Part shown: in pieces, positions 1-6,462 of the stretch
Layout: each line of letters starts with the position of its first letter
How positions within the stretch are numbered: the stretch's first letter is position 1
The notes under the pieces: model-generated
Told to the model about the DNA's origin: nothing
The model's input: the letters and a program-made list of their open reading frames with translations, nothing else
Databases searched by the model: none
Made by a program: the position numbers and the translations under genes
Assembly (NCBI GenBank): GCA_937997955.1
Contig: CALLDR010000164.1
Location: 1-15,329, forward strand
DNA length: 15,329 bases
Direction of reading: 5' to 3'
DNA from: an uncultured Emergencia sp.
Lineage (GTDB): Bacteria > Bacillota > Clostridia > Peptostreptococcales > Anaerovoracaceae

Positions 1-299
1 TTATGTGGGTATTTCCTGAATGTTTGGCAAATTGTTTTCCGCTCTTCTTCGGAAAGCTCACGAAGAAGCTTTAAACGGTTCCCATTCTCATCTGTTTCCC
101 ACAATTCAATTCCTATAACTCCCCCTTGAATCATTCTTTCCCTGACCCATGGCAAAATTATAAAACCTAAACCAACTGCCGCCGGCAACAGCAATCTCAT
201 GCTTGGAAAGCCATGGCAAAACATAAATAGATTAACAGATAAAATGACCACGCCTGTACAACTGATACCGATTTTTTCTTTCAGCTCCCTTTTATTCAT
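1..299 (-). CDS. Small two-helix membrane protein, unknown function (3' end cut by window edge)
   Basis: The reading frame opens at an ATG at 299-297 and stays open for 99 codons to the window edge, so the C-terminus is missing. I do not recognise the family. Residues about 10-30 and 33-51 are hydrophobic and look like two transmembrane helices. They are followed by a charged segment beginning at VIGIELWETDENG and continuing through LSEEERK, probably cytosolic. GGAGAGG lies 8 nt before the ATG, inside the last codons of the upstream gene, and only 4 nt separate that gene's TGA from this ATG, so the two are almost certainly co-transcribed and probably translationally coupled. It is the last visible member of the A+T-rich accessory cluster on this strand. 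A membrane immunity-like or accessory protein is possible, but this is inferred from context only. Confidence 0.72.
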   Translation of the reverse strand, partial: MNKRELKEKIGISCTGVVILSVNLFMFCHGFPSMRLLLPAAVGLGFIILPWVRERMIQGGVIGIELWETDENGNRLKLLRELSEEERKTICQTFRKYPH

Positions 300-303
300 C
301 GCA

Positions 304-1104
304 TCAACCTCTCCGGTTTATGTCTAATCCAATTTTTCTAAGAATCTCTAAATTGTATTTTTTATTATTCTTCAAGCATCTGTCAATATAGTCATAGTCC
401 TTGCGCTGTATTGCATTGACAATTTCTATTTCTTCTTGACAGATTTCTTCGTACTCGCAAAAGTCTTTGTCAGCTTCTGCTTGTGATATTTCTCCGTGCT
501 TCACAAGAAGTTCATTATATGTTTTTCTGAGTATCCTTCCATACTCTGAATACTCCCGGGCCAAATCGTACCATCCGCACTGCAGTGCAGCATATAGATT
601 ATCATTATCACAGGCCTGCCATTGGAAGCCGGGATAGCTTTGACAGATATATTCCTTCCACTCTAAGTCAAAAGCGCTGATCTCTGGATCAAGTTCATTC
701 TCCTCCTGATCAAGATATCCCGCCCAGTCCGCATACTTTTTCCGCATATAAAAACAGTCCTCTGCCGTTTGTACTTGTTCCATATCCTTAGCCACTTCGT
801 CAATTAAAAACTGCAGAAAAGATTCAAATTCTATTCTGTCAGCATACCGTTTCACCATGATGCCCGCCAGCTCCTTCACCTTGACTCTGGGGCTGTGCAC
901 AATATGCCAACGTGAACAAAGAGGTATTACGTCAAAAAAAATGTCACTACTTCCACCCTTAAGAGGGTGCAGCGTTATAATTTGAAAAATGTCTTCTCCC
1001 ACAAACCGGTAATAGTTATCTCCTTTTCTTTTAAACCCCATAGGAACAAAACGATTCTCTGCAGTCTCATGAAATTTCTTTTTCTCTGCTAATTGCTTAT
1101 CCAT
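304..1104 (-). CDS. DUF4304-like protein, possible immunity-type protein
   Basis: This is a soluble protein of 266 residues from the chosen start; its function is unknown. Near the N-terminus it carries GFKRKGDNYYR followed by DIFFDVIPLC. The first motif resembles the start of DUF4304 domains, so this is a tentative family call. The rest is helical and acidic, with several Trp, Tyr and Cys. Its whole length after the motif can be aligned by eye with the C-terminal half of the protein at 2173-3363: GD-YYR/GDTFYR, DVIPLC/DTIPLC, LYAAL/IYAAL, GEIS/GHIS, and similar last 30 residues. Start choice: a GTG at 1203-1201 overlaps the TAG of the upstream gene by one base and would add 33 residues, but no ribosome binding site is positioned for it. 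The ATG at 1104 has AGGAAGAGAG just upstream and begins directly at the conserved part. Cluster context suggests an immunity or accessory role. Confidence 0.7.
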   Translation of the reverse strand: MDKQLAEKKKFHETAENRFVPMGFKRKGDNYYRFVGEDIFQIITLHPLKGGSSDIFFDVIPLCSRWHIVHSPRVKVKELAGIMVKRYADRIEFESFLQFLIDEVAKDMEQVQTAEDCFYMRKKYADWAGYLDQEENELDPEISAFDLEWKEYICQSYPGFQWQACDNDNLYAALQCGWYDLAREYSEYGRILRKTYNELLVKHGEISQAEADKDFCEYEEICQEEIEIVNAIQRKDYDYIDRCLKNNKKYNLEILRKIGLDINRRG

Positions 1105-1202
1105 TATGCTTCTCTCTTCCTGATTCTGAACACTTCTGTCTGGAGTCTGATTAACGCTTTCAGAATCCAGCCAGACTTTCGCTTCTCTCGATAATGATTT
1201 CA

Positions 1203-2081
1203 CTATTTAATCGAAGGCGCCCCTTTTGAAATCATCTTCACCAGACCAAGATCACTGCTTGCATCAGCAGTTTTTGCATAATCTAAAGCGTTTTTTCCGT
1301 CCTTGTCTTCCAGGGTAATATCAGCATTGTGTTCGAGCAGCGCAGTAACTGTTGGAACCAGATTTCTCTTATCATAGCTGTCCTTCAAGGCCAGACAAAG
1401 CGGGGTTAATCCGGAACTGTTTTGCTCATTAACCGATAGATTTTGTTCATCGATTAAGTAATTGATTAGTTCAGGGTTCCCATATAACGCAGCGCGATGC
1501 AGAGGTGTATCGCCATCTTCCGAGTCCCGCGGACACTGATCCGTGCTATGGGCGGCAAGCAGCTTATACAGCATCAGAACTTTTTCAGAGCCTTCTTCAT
1601 CATAGCGCCCTGTTTTGCCTAATGGTTTCATTGACGCTGCAGCAAGGAGAGGACTATGCTCGCCCTCTTCCACGTCACACTTTGCGCCATTTTCAATCAA
1701 ATAAAGCAGAAACTCAGGGTCGTCCTCAAATCCATAAGCATCTATTAACCAGTAAAGCAGGTTTTCTCCATCGATTTCCGGCGACGCGCCGTATTCGATC
1801 AGTGTTGTCATTATTTCTTTGTTTCCGCAGCCCGCGGCAGCCTCAAAAGGCGTTTGCATTGAGCACTCGCTTGAAATAAGAGATGCAATAAAAGATCCGC
1901 CCTTTTTGTTTAAATTCAAATCAGATTCTTTAAGAATTTGCTCTACATCGTTTATGTTTTCAGTTCTGATAGCTTCATTCAGCTTACTTATTTTGAAATA
2001 TGCCGGCGTGTAGACAAAGCATACGAGCATGACAGCTATAATACACAGCAAAGCAACCAAAATCATCACTCGCATTTTCAT
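1203..2081 (-). CDS. Membrane-anchored ankyrin-repeat protein
   Basis: This is a 292-residue protein. Residues about 4-24 form one hydrophobic helix (signal anchor or uncleaved signal), with the remainder probably outside the membrane. Ankyrin repeats follow from about residue 33 to 270. The clearest are at about 78-104 (TPFEAAAGCGNKEIM, then LIEYGAS), about 190-221 (GDTPLHRAALYGNPELINYL) and about 224-270 (GLTPLCLAL, then ALLEHNADI). More degenerate units lie between them. Ankyrin repeats are protein-binding scaffolds; in polymorphic toxin loci, ankyrin proteins are a known immunity class. AGGAGG lies 7 nt before the ATG, and a SigA-like promoter lies just upstream. It sits between two homologous DUF4304-like genes. 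The partner is unknown, and an immunity role is inference. Confidence 0.85.
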   Translation of the reverse strand: MKMRVMILVALLCIIAVMLVCFVYTPAYFKISKLNEAIRTENINDVEQILKESDLNLNKKGGSFIASLISSECSMQTPFEAAAGCGNKEIMTTLIEYGASPEIDGENLLYWLIDAYGFEDDPEFLLYLIENGAKCDVEEGEHSPLLAAASMKPLGKTGRYDEEGSEKVLMLYKLLAAHSTDQCPRDSEDGDTPLHRAALYGNPELINYLIDEQNLSVNEQNSSGLTPLCLALKDSYDKRNLVPTVTALLEHNADITLEDKDGKNALDYAKTADASSDLGLVKMISKGAPSIK

Positions 2082-2104
2082 GGTTCTGCCTCCTATCCTG
2101 TAGC

Positions 2105-2139
2105 ATAAGAGGGCAAAGCTATAAGTTTTGTCCTCTTAT
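2105..2139. repeat. Inverted repeat in the ankyrin gene leader
   Basis: ATAAGAGG-G-CAAA and TTTG-T-CCTCTTAT flank a 9-nt centre, making 12 perfect pairs plus one central mismatch or wobble. It lies between the -10 element (2142-2147) and the AGGAGG of the ankyrin gene, so it spans the expected transcription start. On the minus strand it is not followed by a U-run, so an operator or 5'-leader hairpin is more likely than a terminator. No regulator is identified. Confidence 0.6.
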
Positions 2140-2141
2140 AT

Positions 2142-2170
2142 TTTATACCACATCATCTCTTGCGCAACAA
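2142..2170 (-). promoter_or_regulatory. SigA-type promoter for the ankyrin gene
   Basis: On the minus strand TTGTTG (2170-2165) is followed by 17 nt and TATAAA (2147-2142). It lies immediately downstream of the stop codon of the preceding gene (2173-2175) and about 60 nt before the ankyrin start codon. It would let the ankyrin gene and those after it be transcribed independently of the 2173-3363 gene. Confidence 0.55.
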
Positions 2171-2172
2171 CA

Positions 2173-3363
2173 TCAATTTGGTTTCCCAAATATTTGTTTA
2201 TAAATAGTCTTCAAGTTCTGCCGTCTATTCATTTCAAGTCTCTCCCGCACCGAATCGCAGCTGTGTGTATTTAGCAGCCGAGCCAGTTTACCGCACTTAG
2301 AGTTATCCAGATATGCCTTAAAGTTTTCCATCTCTTTCAAAGAAATATGACCTCCTTCATAATCTTCTTCGAACGAAGTTATTGTTTCAGCACATGTCTT
2401 TTTAATTAGCTCCAATGCCAGCTCATACCTCTCAAGCCATAACGCAGCGTAGATTAAAATCTCATCTAGCGTCTCATCTTCCGTTTGCTTTAAATAAAAT
2501 TGATGGAATTCACAAGCATCTTTCAGATCTTTAACCTTGCACATTCTTACAAATACATCTTTTATGAATGTATCAATAATTAAAGACTCTGAAGGATCTT
2601 CAACAAATTTGCTCTCAAGGAGACTCCTTACATCAAATGTTCCCACAGGGAATCGCAGTCCCGGGTCAGTCCCTATGCATAGTGGTATTGTATCAAAATA
2701 GATATTCTCATCTCTGATTTCCACTAAAAGCAAAACCAGGTTGTCAATAAGCCTGTAGAATGTATCACCACATGCACAAAAATCTTTTCTCCTCAATATC
2801 GGCGCTACGCTTTCCTTATATCTAACCGTTCTAAGCTCTGGCTCAGTTTCTCTTTGCCGCCTTTCTGCAGTCCTTTGTTTTACATTTTCTGGATCTTTCA
2901 ATCTCGGCATGTTGGATTCCTCAATCTCCCACACGTCAAAATCAATTCCGCAAGCCTCAATCTCTTCTATCGCCAACTCGCTTTCATCATATATTATCGC
3001 GAGCTCCTCGTGAATCACCGTCTTAAACCAGCACGCTTCATTTTCATCAAAAAAGCATGGATCCTCCGGCCATTTAGGATACCTCCATTCTCCCAGGCCA
3101 TTGTTACAGATCAATTTTTCTTTTATTTTCTCATTCATTTCATACAGTAAAATTCTGTATTCCTCTCCGAATTCAGAGTCAAGATATATCATATCGCAAT
3201 ACGAACGCAGCAAATATGGTTCCCACTCTTTCAATCTCGAATTCAGTACAGCAAAGGATGGTTCTGTCGTTTTTGCGGGAATCAAAAAACTCACGAAACT
3301 GCTGTGTTCGCAAACAAATTTCATAAATTTACCATTTATCGAATCAAAGTCAATATATATCAT
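2173..3363 (-). CDS. Two-domain protein with C-terminal DUF4304-like half
   Basis: This is a 396-residue soluble protein of unknown function. Residues 1 to about 170 are an acidic domain that I do not recognise (motifs RYPKWPEDPCFFDENE and WFKTVIHEELAIIYD). A charged linker rich in Arg and Glu follows at about 155-185 (KQRTAERRQRETEPE). From about 190 to the end it is homologous by eye to the protein at 304-1104: CGDTFYR, IYFDTIPLC, IYAALWLERYELA, GHISLKEMENF, and a closing basic-hydrophobic helix. AAGGCGG, one base off the consensus, lies 6 nt before the ATG. It is the first gene of the A+T-rich accessory cluster. A gap of 114 nt separates it from the DUF1294 gene; no clear promoter or terminator was seen there. 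A diverged-duplicate immunity function is a hypothesis. Confidence 0.75.
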   Translation of the reverse strand: MIYIDFDSINGKFMKFVCEHSSFVSFLIPAKTTEPSFAVLNSRLKEWEPYLLRSYCDMIYLDSEFGEEYRILLYEMNEKIKEKLICNNGLGEWRYPKWPEDPCFFDENEACWFKTVIHEELAIIYDESELAIEEIEACGIDFDVWEIEESNMPRLKDPENVKQRTAERRQRETEPELRTVRYKESVAPILRRKDFCACGDTFYRLIDNLVLLLVEIRDENIYFDTIPLCIGTDPGLRFPVGTFDVRSLLESKFVEDPSESLIIDTFIKDVFVRMCKVKDLKDACEFHQFYLKQTEDETLDEILIYAALWLERYELALELIKKTCAETITSFEEDYEGGHISLKEMENFKAYLDNSKCGKLARLLNTHSCDSVRERLEMNRRQNLKTIYKQIFGKPN

Positions 3364-3477
3364 AACTTACCGCCTTCATCTAAATACAAAAATACCAAAT
3401 ATGTACTTTTTCCGATTCCATACATGATAATGGTAAAAATACTTATATCCAGCCGCAGGCATCTGGTAATCCGCCGT

Positions 3478-3768
3478 CTATGCCGCGCCCGTGATCCACC
3501 CGCTGTACACCGCATACACAGCCAGCGCCACGTGCAGGATCAAAAACACCGGCACCAGTATCCTGAATTTCCAGTGCTGCGTCTTGTGTCGGAAGAGCTG
3601 CATGCCGATCAGCGCGCCTATGCTGCCTCCGATCAGAGCCGTAAGCAGAAGGGTCTTTTCAGACACCCTCCACTGATCCGCCTTTGCTTTCCACTTGTCG
3701 ATGCCGTAGAGCAAAAAAGTGAGTACGTTTATGATGATGAGATATACGATTACGATTTTGATAAGCAT
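3478..3768 (-). CDS. DUF1294 family membrane protein
   Basis: This is a 96-residue integral membrane protein. The DUF1294 signature is clear: NVLTFLLYGIDKWKAK near the N-terminus, then a Trp-Arg-x-SEKTLL segment, GGSIGALIGM, and FRHKTQHWKF before a last hydrophobic stretch. Three hydrophobic segments are seen at about 3-19, 41-57 and 69-90. Length and architecture are normal for the family, whose biochemical function is unknown. AGGAGG lies about 5 nt before the ATG. The gene starts 32 nt beyond the tsf terminator region, and no separate promoter is evident, so it may be expressed by read-through. It marks the boundary between the housekeeping block and the A+T-rich accessory cluster. Confidence 0.93.
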   Translation of the reverse strand: MLIKIVIVYLIIINVLTFLLYGIDKWKAKADQWRVSEKTLLLTALIGGSIGALIGMQLFRHKTQHWKFRILVPVFLILHVALAVYAVYSGWITGAA

Positions 3769-3799
3769 AATTCCTCCTCAAACGGATTTTGTAGGCTTT

Positions 3800-3841
3800 C
3801 AGAAACACAAATCCCCCGCCATCAGGAAATGATAGCGGGGG
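3800..3841 (-). terminator. Rho-independent terminator of rpsB-tsf
   Basis: On the minus strand CCCCCGC-T-ATCA pairs with TGAT-G-GCGGGGG around a 5-nt loop (12 pairs including one G-U). It is followed by ATTTGTGTTTC. It begins 21 nt after the tsf stop codon. Confidence 0.85.
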
Positions 3842-3862
3842 TAGCCACAAAATCAGAACAGA

Positions 3863-4795
3863 TTAGTTGTTCTTTGCTGCCGCGGCTGCCTGCTGTGCGG
3901 CAACCTCTGCTGCAAAGTCTTCTTCTTTCTTTTCGATGCCTTCGCCGACTTCGTAACGAACCATCTCGACAACAGCCATGTCCTTACCCAGCTTCTTCGC
4001 TTCTTCCGCAACGTACTGAGCAACTGTTACATCGCCGTTCTTAACGAACTTCTGGTCTACCAGGCAAACCTCTTTCAGGATAGCCTTGATCTTGCCAGGG
4101 ATAATTCTGTCCAGCAGCTCCGGCTTCTTGCCTTCGTTGAGCAGCTGCTGTCTTGCGATCTCAGTTTCGGAAGCCAGCCAATCCTGGTCAACCTCGTCTT
4201 CCTTGACGAATTTCGGGCTCATGGAAGCTACCTGCATCGCTACGTCCTTACCGACGGTTTCGATCTCAGCGGCAGTCGCATCGGTCTTGATGCCGACGAT
4301 AACGCCGATCTTGCCGCCAGCGTGGATGTATCCAGTGTAAACGACGCCTTCCGTAGCCTTCCGCTCGAATCTTCTGATGTTCATGTTCTCGCCGATCTTG
4401 GAGATCTTGTTGGTCAGCGCGTCCTTTACGGTGCCTTCTTCAGCGTAAGGCAGATCCATGAAGCAGTTCATGCATGCAGGAGCTTCGCTGATGACTTTGC
4501 CCGCCAGAGTATCAACGAACTCGACGAACTCAGGATTCTTCGCAACAAAGTCTGTCTCGGAGTTAACTTCGATTACAGCGGCCTGCTTGTGGTCGTCAGA
4601 GAACGCGATCTGAACCAGACCTTCAGCGGCAATTCTGCCAGCCTTCTTAGCGGCCTTGGACAGTCCCTTTTCTCTCAGAACCTCTACAGCCTTGTCGATA
4701 TTTCCGTCAGTTTCAACCAGTGCCTTCTTGCAGTCCATCATGCCTGCGCCGGTCATCTCTCTTAATTCTTTTACTAATTGTGCAGTTACAGCCAT
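3863..4795 (-). CDS. tsf: Translation elongation factor Ts
   Basis: EF-Ts is the nucleotide exchange factor that releases GDP from EF-Tu in the cytosol. The N-terminal UBA-like domain is complete (VKELREMTGAGMMDCKKAL at about 9-27, then a second helix). It is followed by the invariant TDFVAKN of the EF-Tu-contacting core at about residue 80 and the duplicated core domain. The protein ends in an Ala/Gln-rich tail. At 310 residues it is slightly longer than many EF-Ts, mostly because of that tail. AGGAGG lies 8 nt before the ATG. It follows rpsB with a 30-nt gap, the near-universal rpsB-tsf operon, and is closed by a strong terminator. Unusually, pyrH and frr do not follow. Confidence 0.98.
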   Translation of the reverse strand: MAVTAQLVKELREMTGAGMMDCKKALVETDGNIDKAVEVLREKGLSKAAKKAGRIAAEGLVQIAFSDDHKQAAVIEVNSETDFVAKNPEFVEFVDTLAGKVISEAPACMNCFMDLPYAEEGTVKDALTNKISKIGENMNIRRFERKATEGVVYTGYIHAGGKIGVIVGIKTDATAAEIETVGKDVAMQVASMSPKFVKEDEVDQDWLASETEIARQQLLNEGKKPELLDRIIPGKIKAILKEVCLVDQKFVKNGDVTVAQYVAEEAKKLGKDMAVVEMVRYEVGEGIEKKEEDFAAEVAAQQAAAAAKNN

Positions 4796-4825
4796 TGTTT
4801 TTCCCTCCTAATGGTGTCGTATATC

Positions 4826-5587
4826 TTACTCTGCGTCTGCTGCAGCCTCTTCTGCAACAGCTTCCTCTGCCGCTTCGCCTTCAGCAGGACCTTCGTCGTA
4901 GCTCTCGCCCTGGTTTGCTTCGATTACAGCGTCAGCCATTCTGCCTGCGATCAGCTTGACAGCTCTGATAGCGTCATCGTTTGCAGGAATGATGTAATCA
5001 ACGTCATCTGGATCACAGTTGGTGTCTACGATACCTACGATAGGAATGCCCAGAATTCTCGCTTCCTTAACAGCGATTCTTTCCTTCTTAGGGTCAACGA
5101 TGAACAGCGCGCCAGGCATGCCCTTCATATCCTTGATGCCGCCTAAGAACTTCTCTAATTTATCGTGTTCAGCTCTCAGCTTGATGACTTCCTTCTTGGA
5201 CAGCTTTTCAAAGGTTCCGTCCTCTTCCATCTTTTCGATATCGAAGAGTCTCTTGATTCTGCCGCTGATGGTCTTGTAGTTGGTCAGCATGCCGCCCAGC
5301 CATCTTTCGCTTACATAATACTGTCCGCATCTTCTTGCTTCATCGGTGATCGCGTTCTGCGCCTGCTTCTTGGTTCCTACGAACAGGATCGGCTTGCCGG
5401 TAGCAGCGACTTCCTTCATGAAGTCGTAAGCTTCCTCGATCTTCTTTACCGTCTTCTGTAAGTCGATGATGTAGATGCCGTTTCTCTCTGTGAAGATGTA
5501 AGGAGCCATCTTAGGGTTCCATCTTCTGGTCTGGTGTCCGAAATGTACACCGGCTTCGAGCAATTGTTTCATTGAAATTACTGCCAT
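4826..5587 (-). CDS. rpsB: 30S ribosomal protein S2
   Basis: S2 is a structural protein of the 30S subunit, joining late in assembly near S1/bS21. Clear family blocks are MKQLLEAGVHFGHQTRRWNP, the YIFTERNGIYIIDL strand, FVGTKKQAQ, RWLGGMLTNYKTI, and GIPIVGIVDTNCDPDDVDY near the end. The tail is Ala/Glu-rich and acidic. Start choice: the frame is open upstream to 5680, but S2 homology begins at MAVISMKQ, and AGGAGG lies 8 nt before this ATG at 5587-5585, giving 253 residues. The upstream stretch is the structured leader, not coding. It is first in the rpsB-tsf operon. Confidence 0.98.
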   Translation of the reverse strand: MAVISMKQLLEAGVHFGHQTRRWNPKMAPYIFTERNGIYIIDLQKTVKKIEEAYDFMKEVAATGKPILFVGTKKQAQNAITDEARRCGQYYVSERWLGGMLTNYKTISGRIKRLFDIEKMEEDGTFEKLSKKEVIKLRAEHDKLEKFLGGIKDMKGMPGALFIVDPKKERIAVKEARILGIPIVGIVDTNCDPDDVDYIIPANDDAIRAVKLIAGRMADAVIEANQGESYDEGPAEGEAAEEAVAEEAAADAE

Positions 5588-5614
5588 TTTTCTTTCCTCC
5601 TGGTTTTTACCTTC

Positions 5615-5675
5615 CACTCGGTCTGGGTGCATACGACCCCAGGATTGGGGCACCACCTGCATAGATGACCGGGTG
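5615..5675 (-). promoter_or_regulatory. Foldable 5' leader of rpsB, candidate S2 autoregulatory RNA
   Basis: In the minus-strand transcript three nested helices can be drawn. The outer one is CAC-C-CGGTC (5675-5667) with GACCG-A-GTG (5623-5615). The middle one is GGTG with CACC (about 5654-5651 and 5629-5626). The apical one is CCCCA-ATCC-TGGGG (5650-5637). The element ends about 27 nt before the rpsB start codon and follows a good promoter. Ribosomal protein operons are commonly controlled by the protein binding its own mRNA leader; that S2 does so here is inference. Confidence 0.5.
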
Positions 5676-5690
5676 TGCAAATTGAATTAA

Positions 5691-5714
5691 AATATAAGCC
5701 CGCATCAGACGAGC
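5691..5714 (-). terminator. Weak hairpin with U-rich tail after the LytTR gene
   Basis: On the minus strand GCTCG (5714-5710) can pair with CGGGC (5702-5698, one G-U) around a 7-nt loop. It is followed by TTATATTTT. It could terminate the LytTR transcript, but it also coincides with the expected start of the rpsB transcript, so it may instead be a 5'-end stabilising hairpin. Only five pairs, hence low confidence. Confidence 0.35.
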
Positions 5715-5721
5715 CTTAAAT

Positions 5722-5750
5722 ATTATATGTCATTTCACCCGGAATTGCAA
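5722..5750 (-). promoter_or_regulatory. SigA promoter of rpsB-tsf
   Basis: On the minus strand TTGCAA (5750-5745) is followed by 17 nt and a perfect TATAAT (5727-5722). The -35 box and part of the spacer lie inside the last codons of the LytTR gene (stop codon 5737-5735). Start of transcription is expected near 5715, leaving a leader of about 125 nt. Confidence 0.8.
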
Positions 5751-6100
5751 GCACTATTTCCTTGAAATTCCGCTTTTTTCTGCAGATAATGCTTGTAGTT
5801 CCGCTTGGCCTTGATAAAGTTGTCCCGGCCCAGCTCAAAACGCGTTCCGTTGTCGAAATAGATGCTCTGCTCCGCCATGGCCTCTACCCGCTCCATGTTG
5901 ATATAGCAGCCCTTCAGACACGGATAAAACCGCCCGTCCAGAATGGGCTCCACGTTCTCGATCTTCTCATAGTAGTCGAAGCTTCTGCCTTCTGTGACCA
6001 CGTGCAGCTTCCTGTTCTTCCGTTCAATCAGAACCACATCGCTGAGCCGGATCCTGGCGTTGACGTTGCCGCCGATAATCGAAAGATATTTCTCTGCCAT
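5735..6100 (-). CDS. Stand-alone LytTR-family DNA-binding regulator
   Basis: This is a 121-residue protein made up almost entirely of one LytTR domain. The domain runs from about residue 16 (RIRLSDVVLIERKNRKLHVV) through YYEKIENVEPIL, the family-typical FYPCLKGCYINMERVE and the last strand, YFDNGTRFELGR, ending near residue 107. No receiver domain, membrane helix or sensor domain is present, so it is not a classical AgrA-type response regulator; its signal is unknown. Start choice: an open frame continues to 6226, but AAGGAGAG 7-8 nt before the ATG at 6100 and the end of homology favour this start. LytTR proteins bind short direct or inverted repeats upstream of promoters, and such a region lies at 6173-6221, so autoregulation is likely. 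No partner gene is adjacent. Confidence 0.9.
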   Translation of the reverse strand: MAEKYLSIIGGNVNARIRLSDVVLIERKNRKLHVVTEGRSFDYYEKIENVEPILDGRFYPCLKGCYINMERVEAMAEQSIYFDNGTRFELGRDNFIKAKRNYKHYLQKKAEFQGNSACNSG

Positions 6101-6139
6101 GCTTTCTCTCCTTCTTTTACTTCCAGCCTTTCTCATTTC

Positions 6140-6168
6140 ATTATAATACAATAATTTATGGAAGTAAA
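6140..6168 (-). promoter_or_regulatory. SigA promoter of the LytTR gene
   Basis: On the minus strand TTTACT (6168-6163), 17 nt, then a perfect TATAAT (6145-6140). The weak -35 box suits a promoter that needs an activator. The start codon lies about 33 nt past the expected transcription start. Confidence 0.7.
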
Positions 6169-6172
6169 TGGT

Positions 6173-6221
6173 AATGTTCCGACAAGATTCGACAAACCGT
6201 GTCACATTCTGTCGAAACATT
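6173..6221. promoter_or_regulatory. Nested inverted and direct repeats, candidate LytTR operator
   Basis: Just upstream of the LytTR -35 box are AATGTT-C-CGACA (6173-6184) and TGTCG-A-AACATT (6210-6221), an interrupted dyad. An additional TTCGACA (6188-6194) forms a 7-bp inverted repeat with TGTCGAA (6210-6216) across 15 bp. So there are two CGACA boxes in one orientation and one TGTCG in the other, centred about 30-75 bp upstream of the -35 box, where activators bind. GTGTCAC (6199-6205) lies in the centre. Binding by the adjacent LytTR protein is inference. Confidence 0.5.
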
Positions 6222-6462
6222 CCCATACAAAGGGGGGCAAAAGCGGCGAAGGCAGGAGTATCGCCCGGGCGCTCTCATATCCATCAAAGCGCACGCATAC
6301 CCGCCCGGACGCATGCATACCCATCAAAGCTATCCGTCAAAGCGCGCGCACATCCACCCGGGCGCGCTTATACCCATCAAAGCTATCCATCAAAGCGCGC
6401 GCATACCTGCCTGAGAATATCCGTCCAGGAGTATTATCCGGGCGCGCGCCCTCCGGCTCCCC
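6222..6462. other. Intergenic stretch, no gene seen, minisatellite inside
   Basis: Between the LytTR operator and the rpoZ terminator I see no coding region with a ribosome binding site. Plus-strand open frames here exist only because a G+C-rich repeat lacks stop codons. A GGGGGG run occurs at 6231-6237. Confidence 0.6.
6282..6427. repeat. 53-bp minisatellite, about 2.75 copies
   Basis: Imperfect copies of a 53-bp unit start at 6322 and 6375, preceded by a 40-bp partial copy at 6282. Each full unit carries two TCAAAGC boxes 13 bp apart (starting 6322/6335 and 6375/6388) followed by a CGCGC-rich part. The unit periodicity of 13 and 40 bp is exact across the copies. Confidence 0.75.

Noticed and set aside
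1505..1879. Plus-strand frame of 124 codons inside the ankyrin gene
   Set aside because: Antisense shadow of a clear ankyrin-repeat protein, without a ribosome binding site.
5588..5680. N-terminal extension of rpsB by 31 residues
   Set aside because: The stretch is the structured leader; S2 homology and AGGAGG both point to the ATG at 5587.
6282..6427. CRISPR-like repeats
   Set aside because: The units are contiguous degenerate tandem repeats with no unique spacers of even length and no cas genes nearby.
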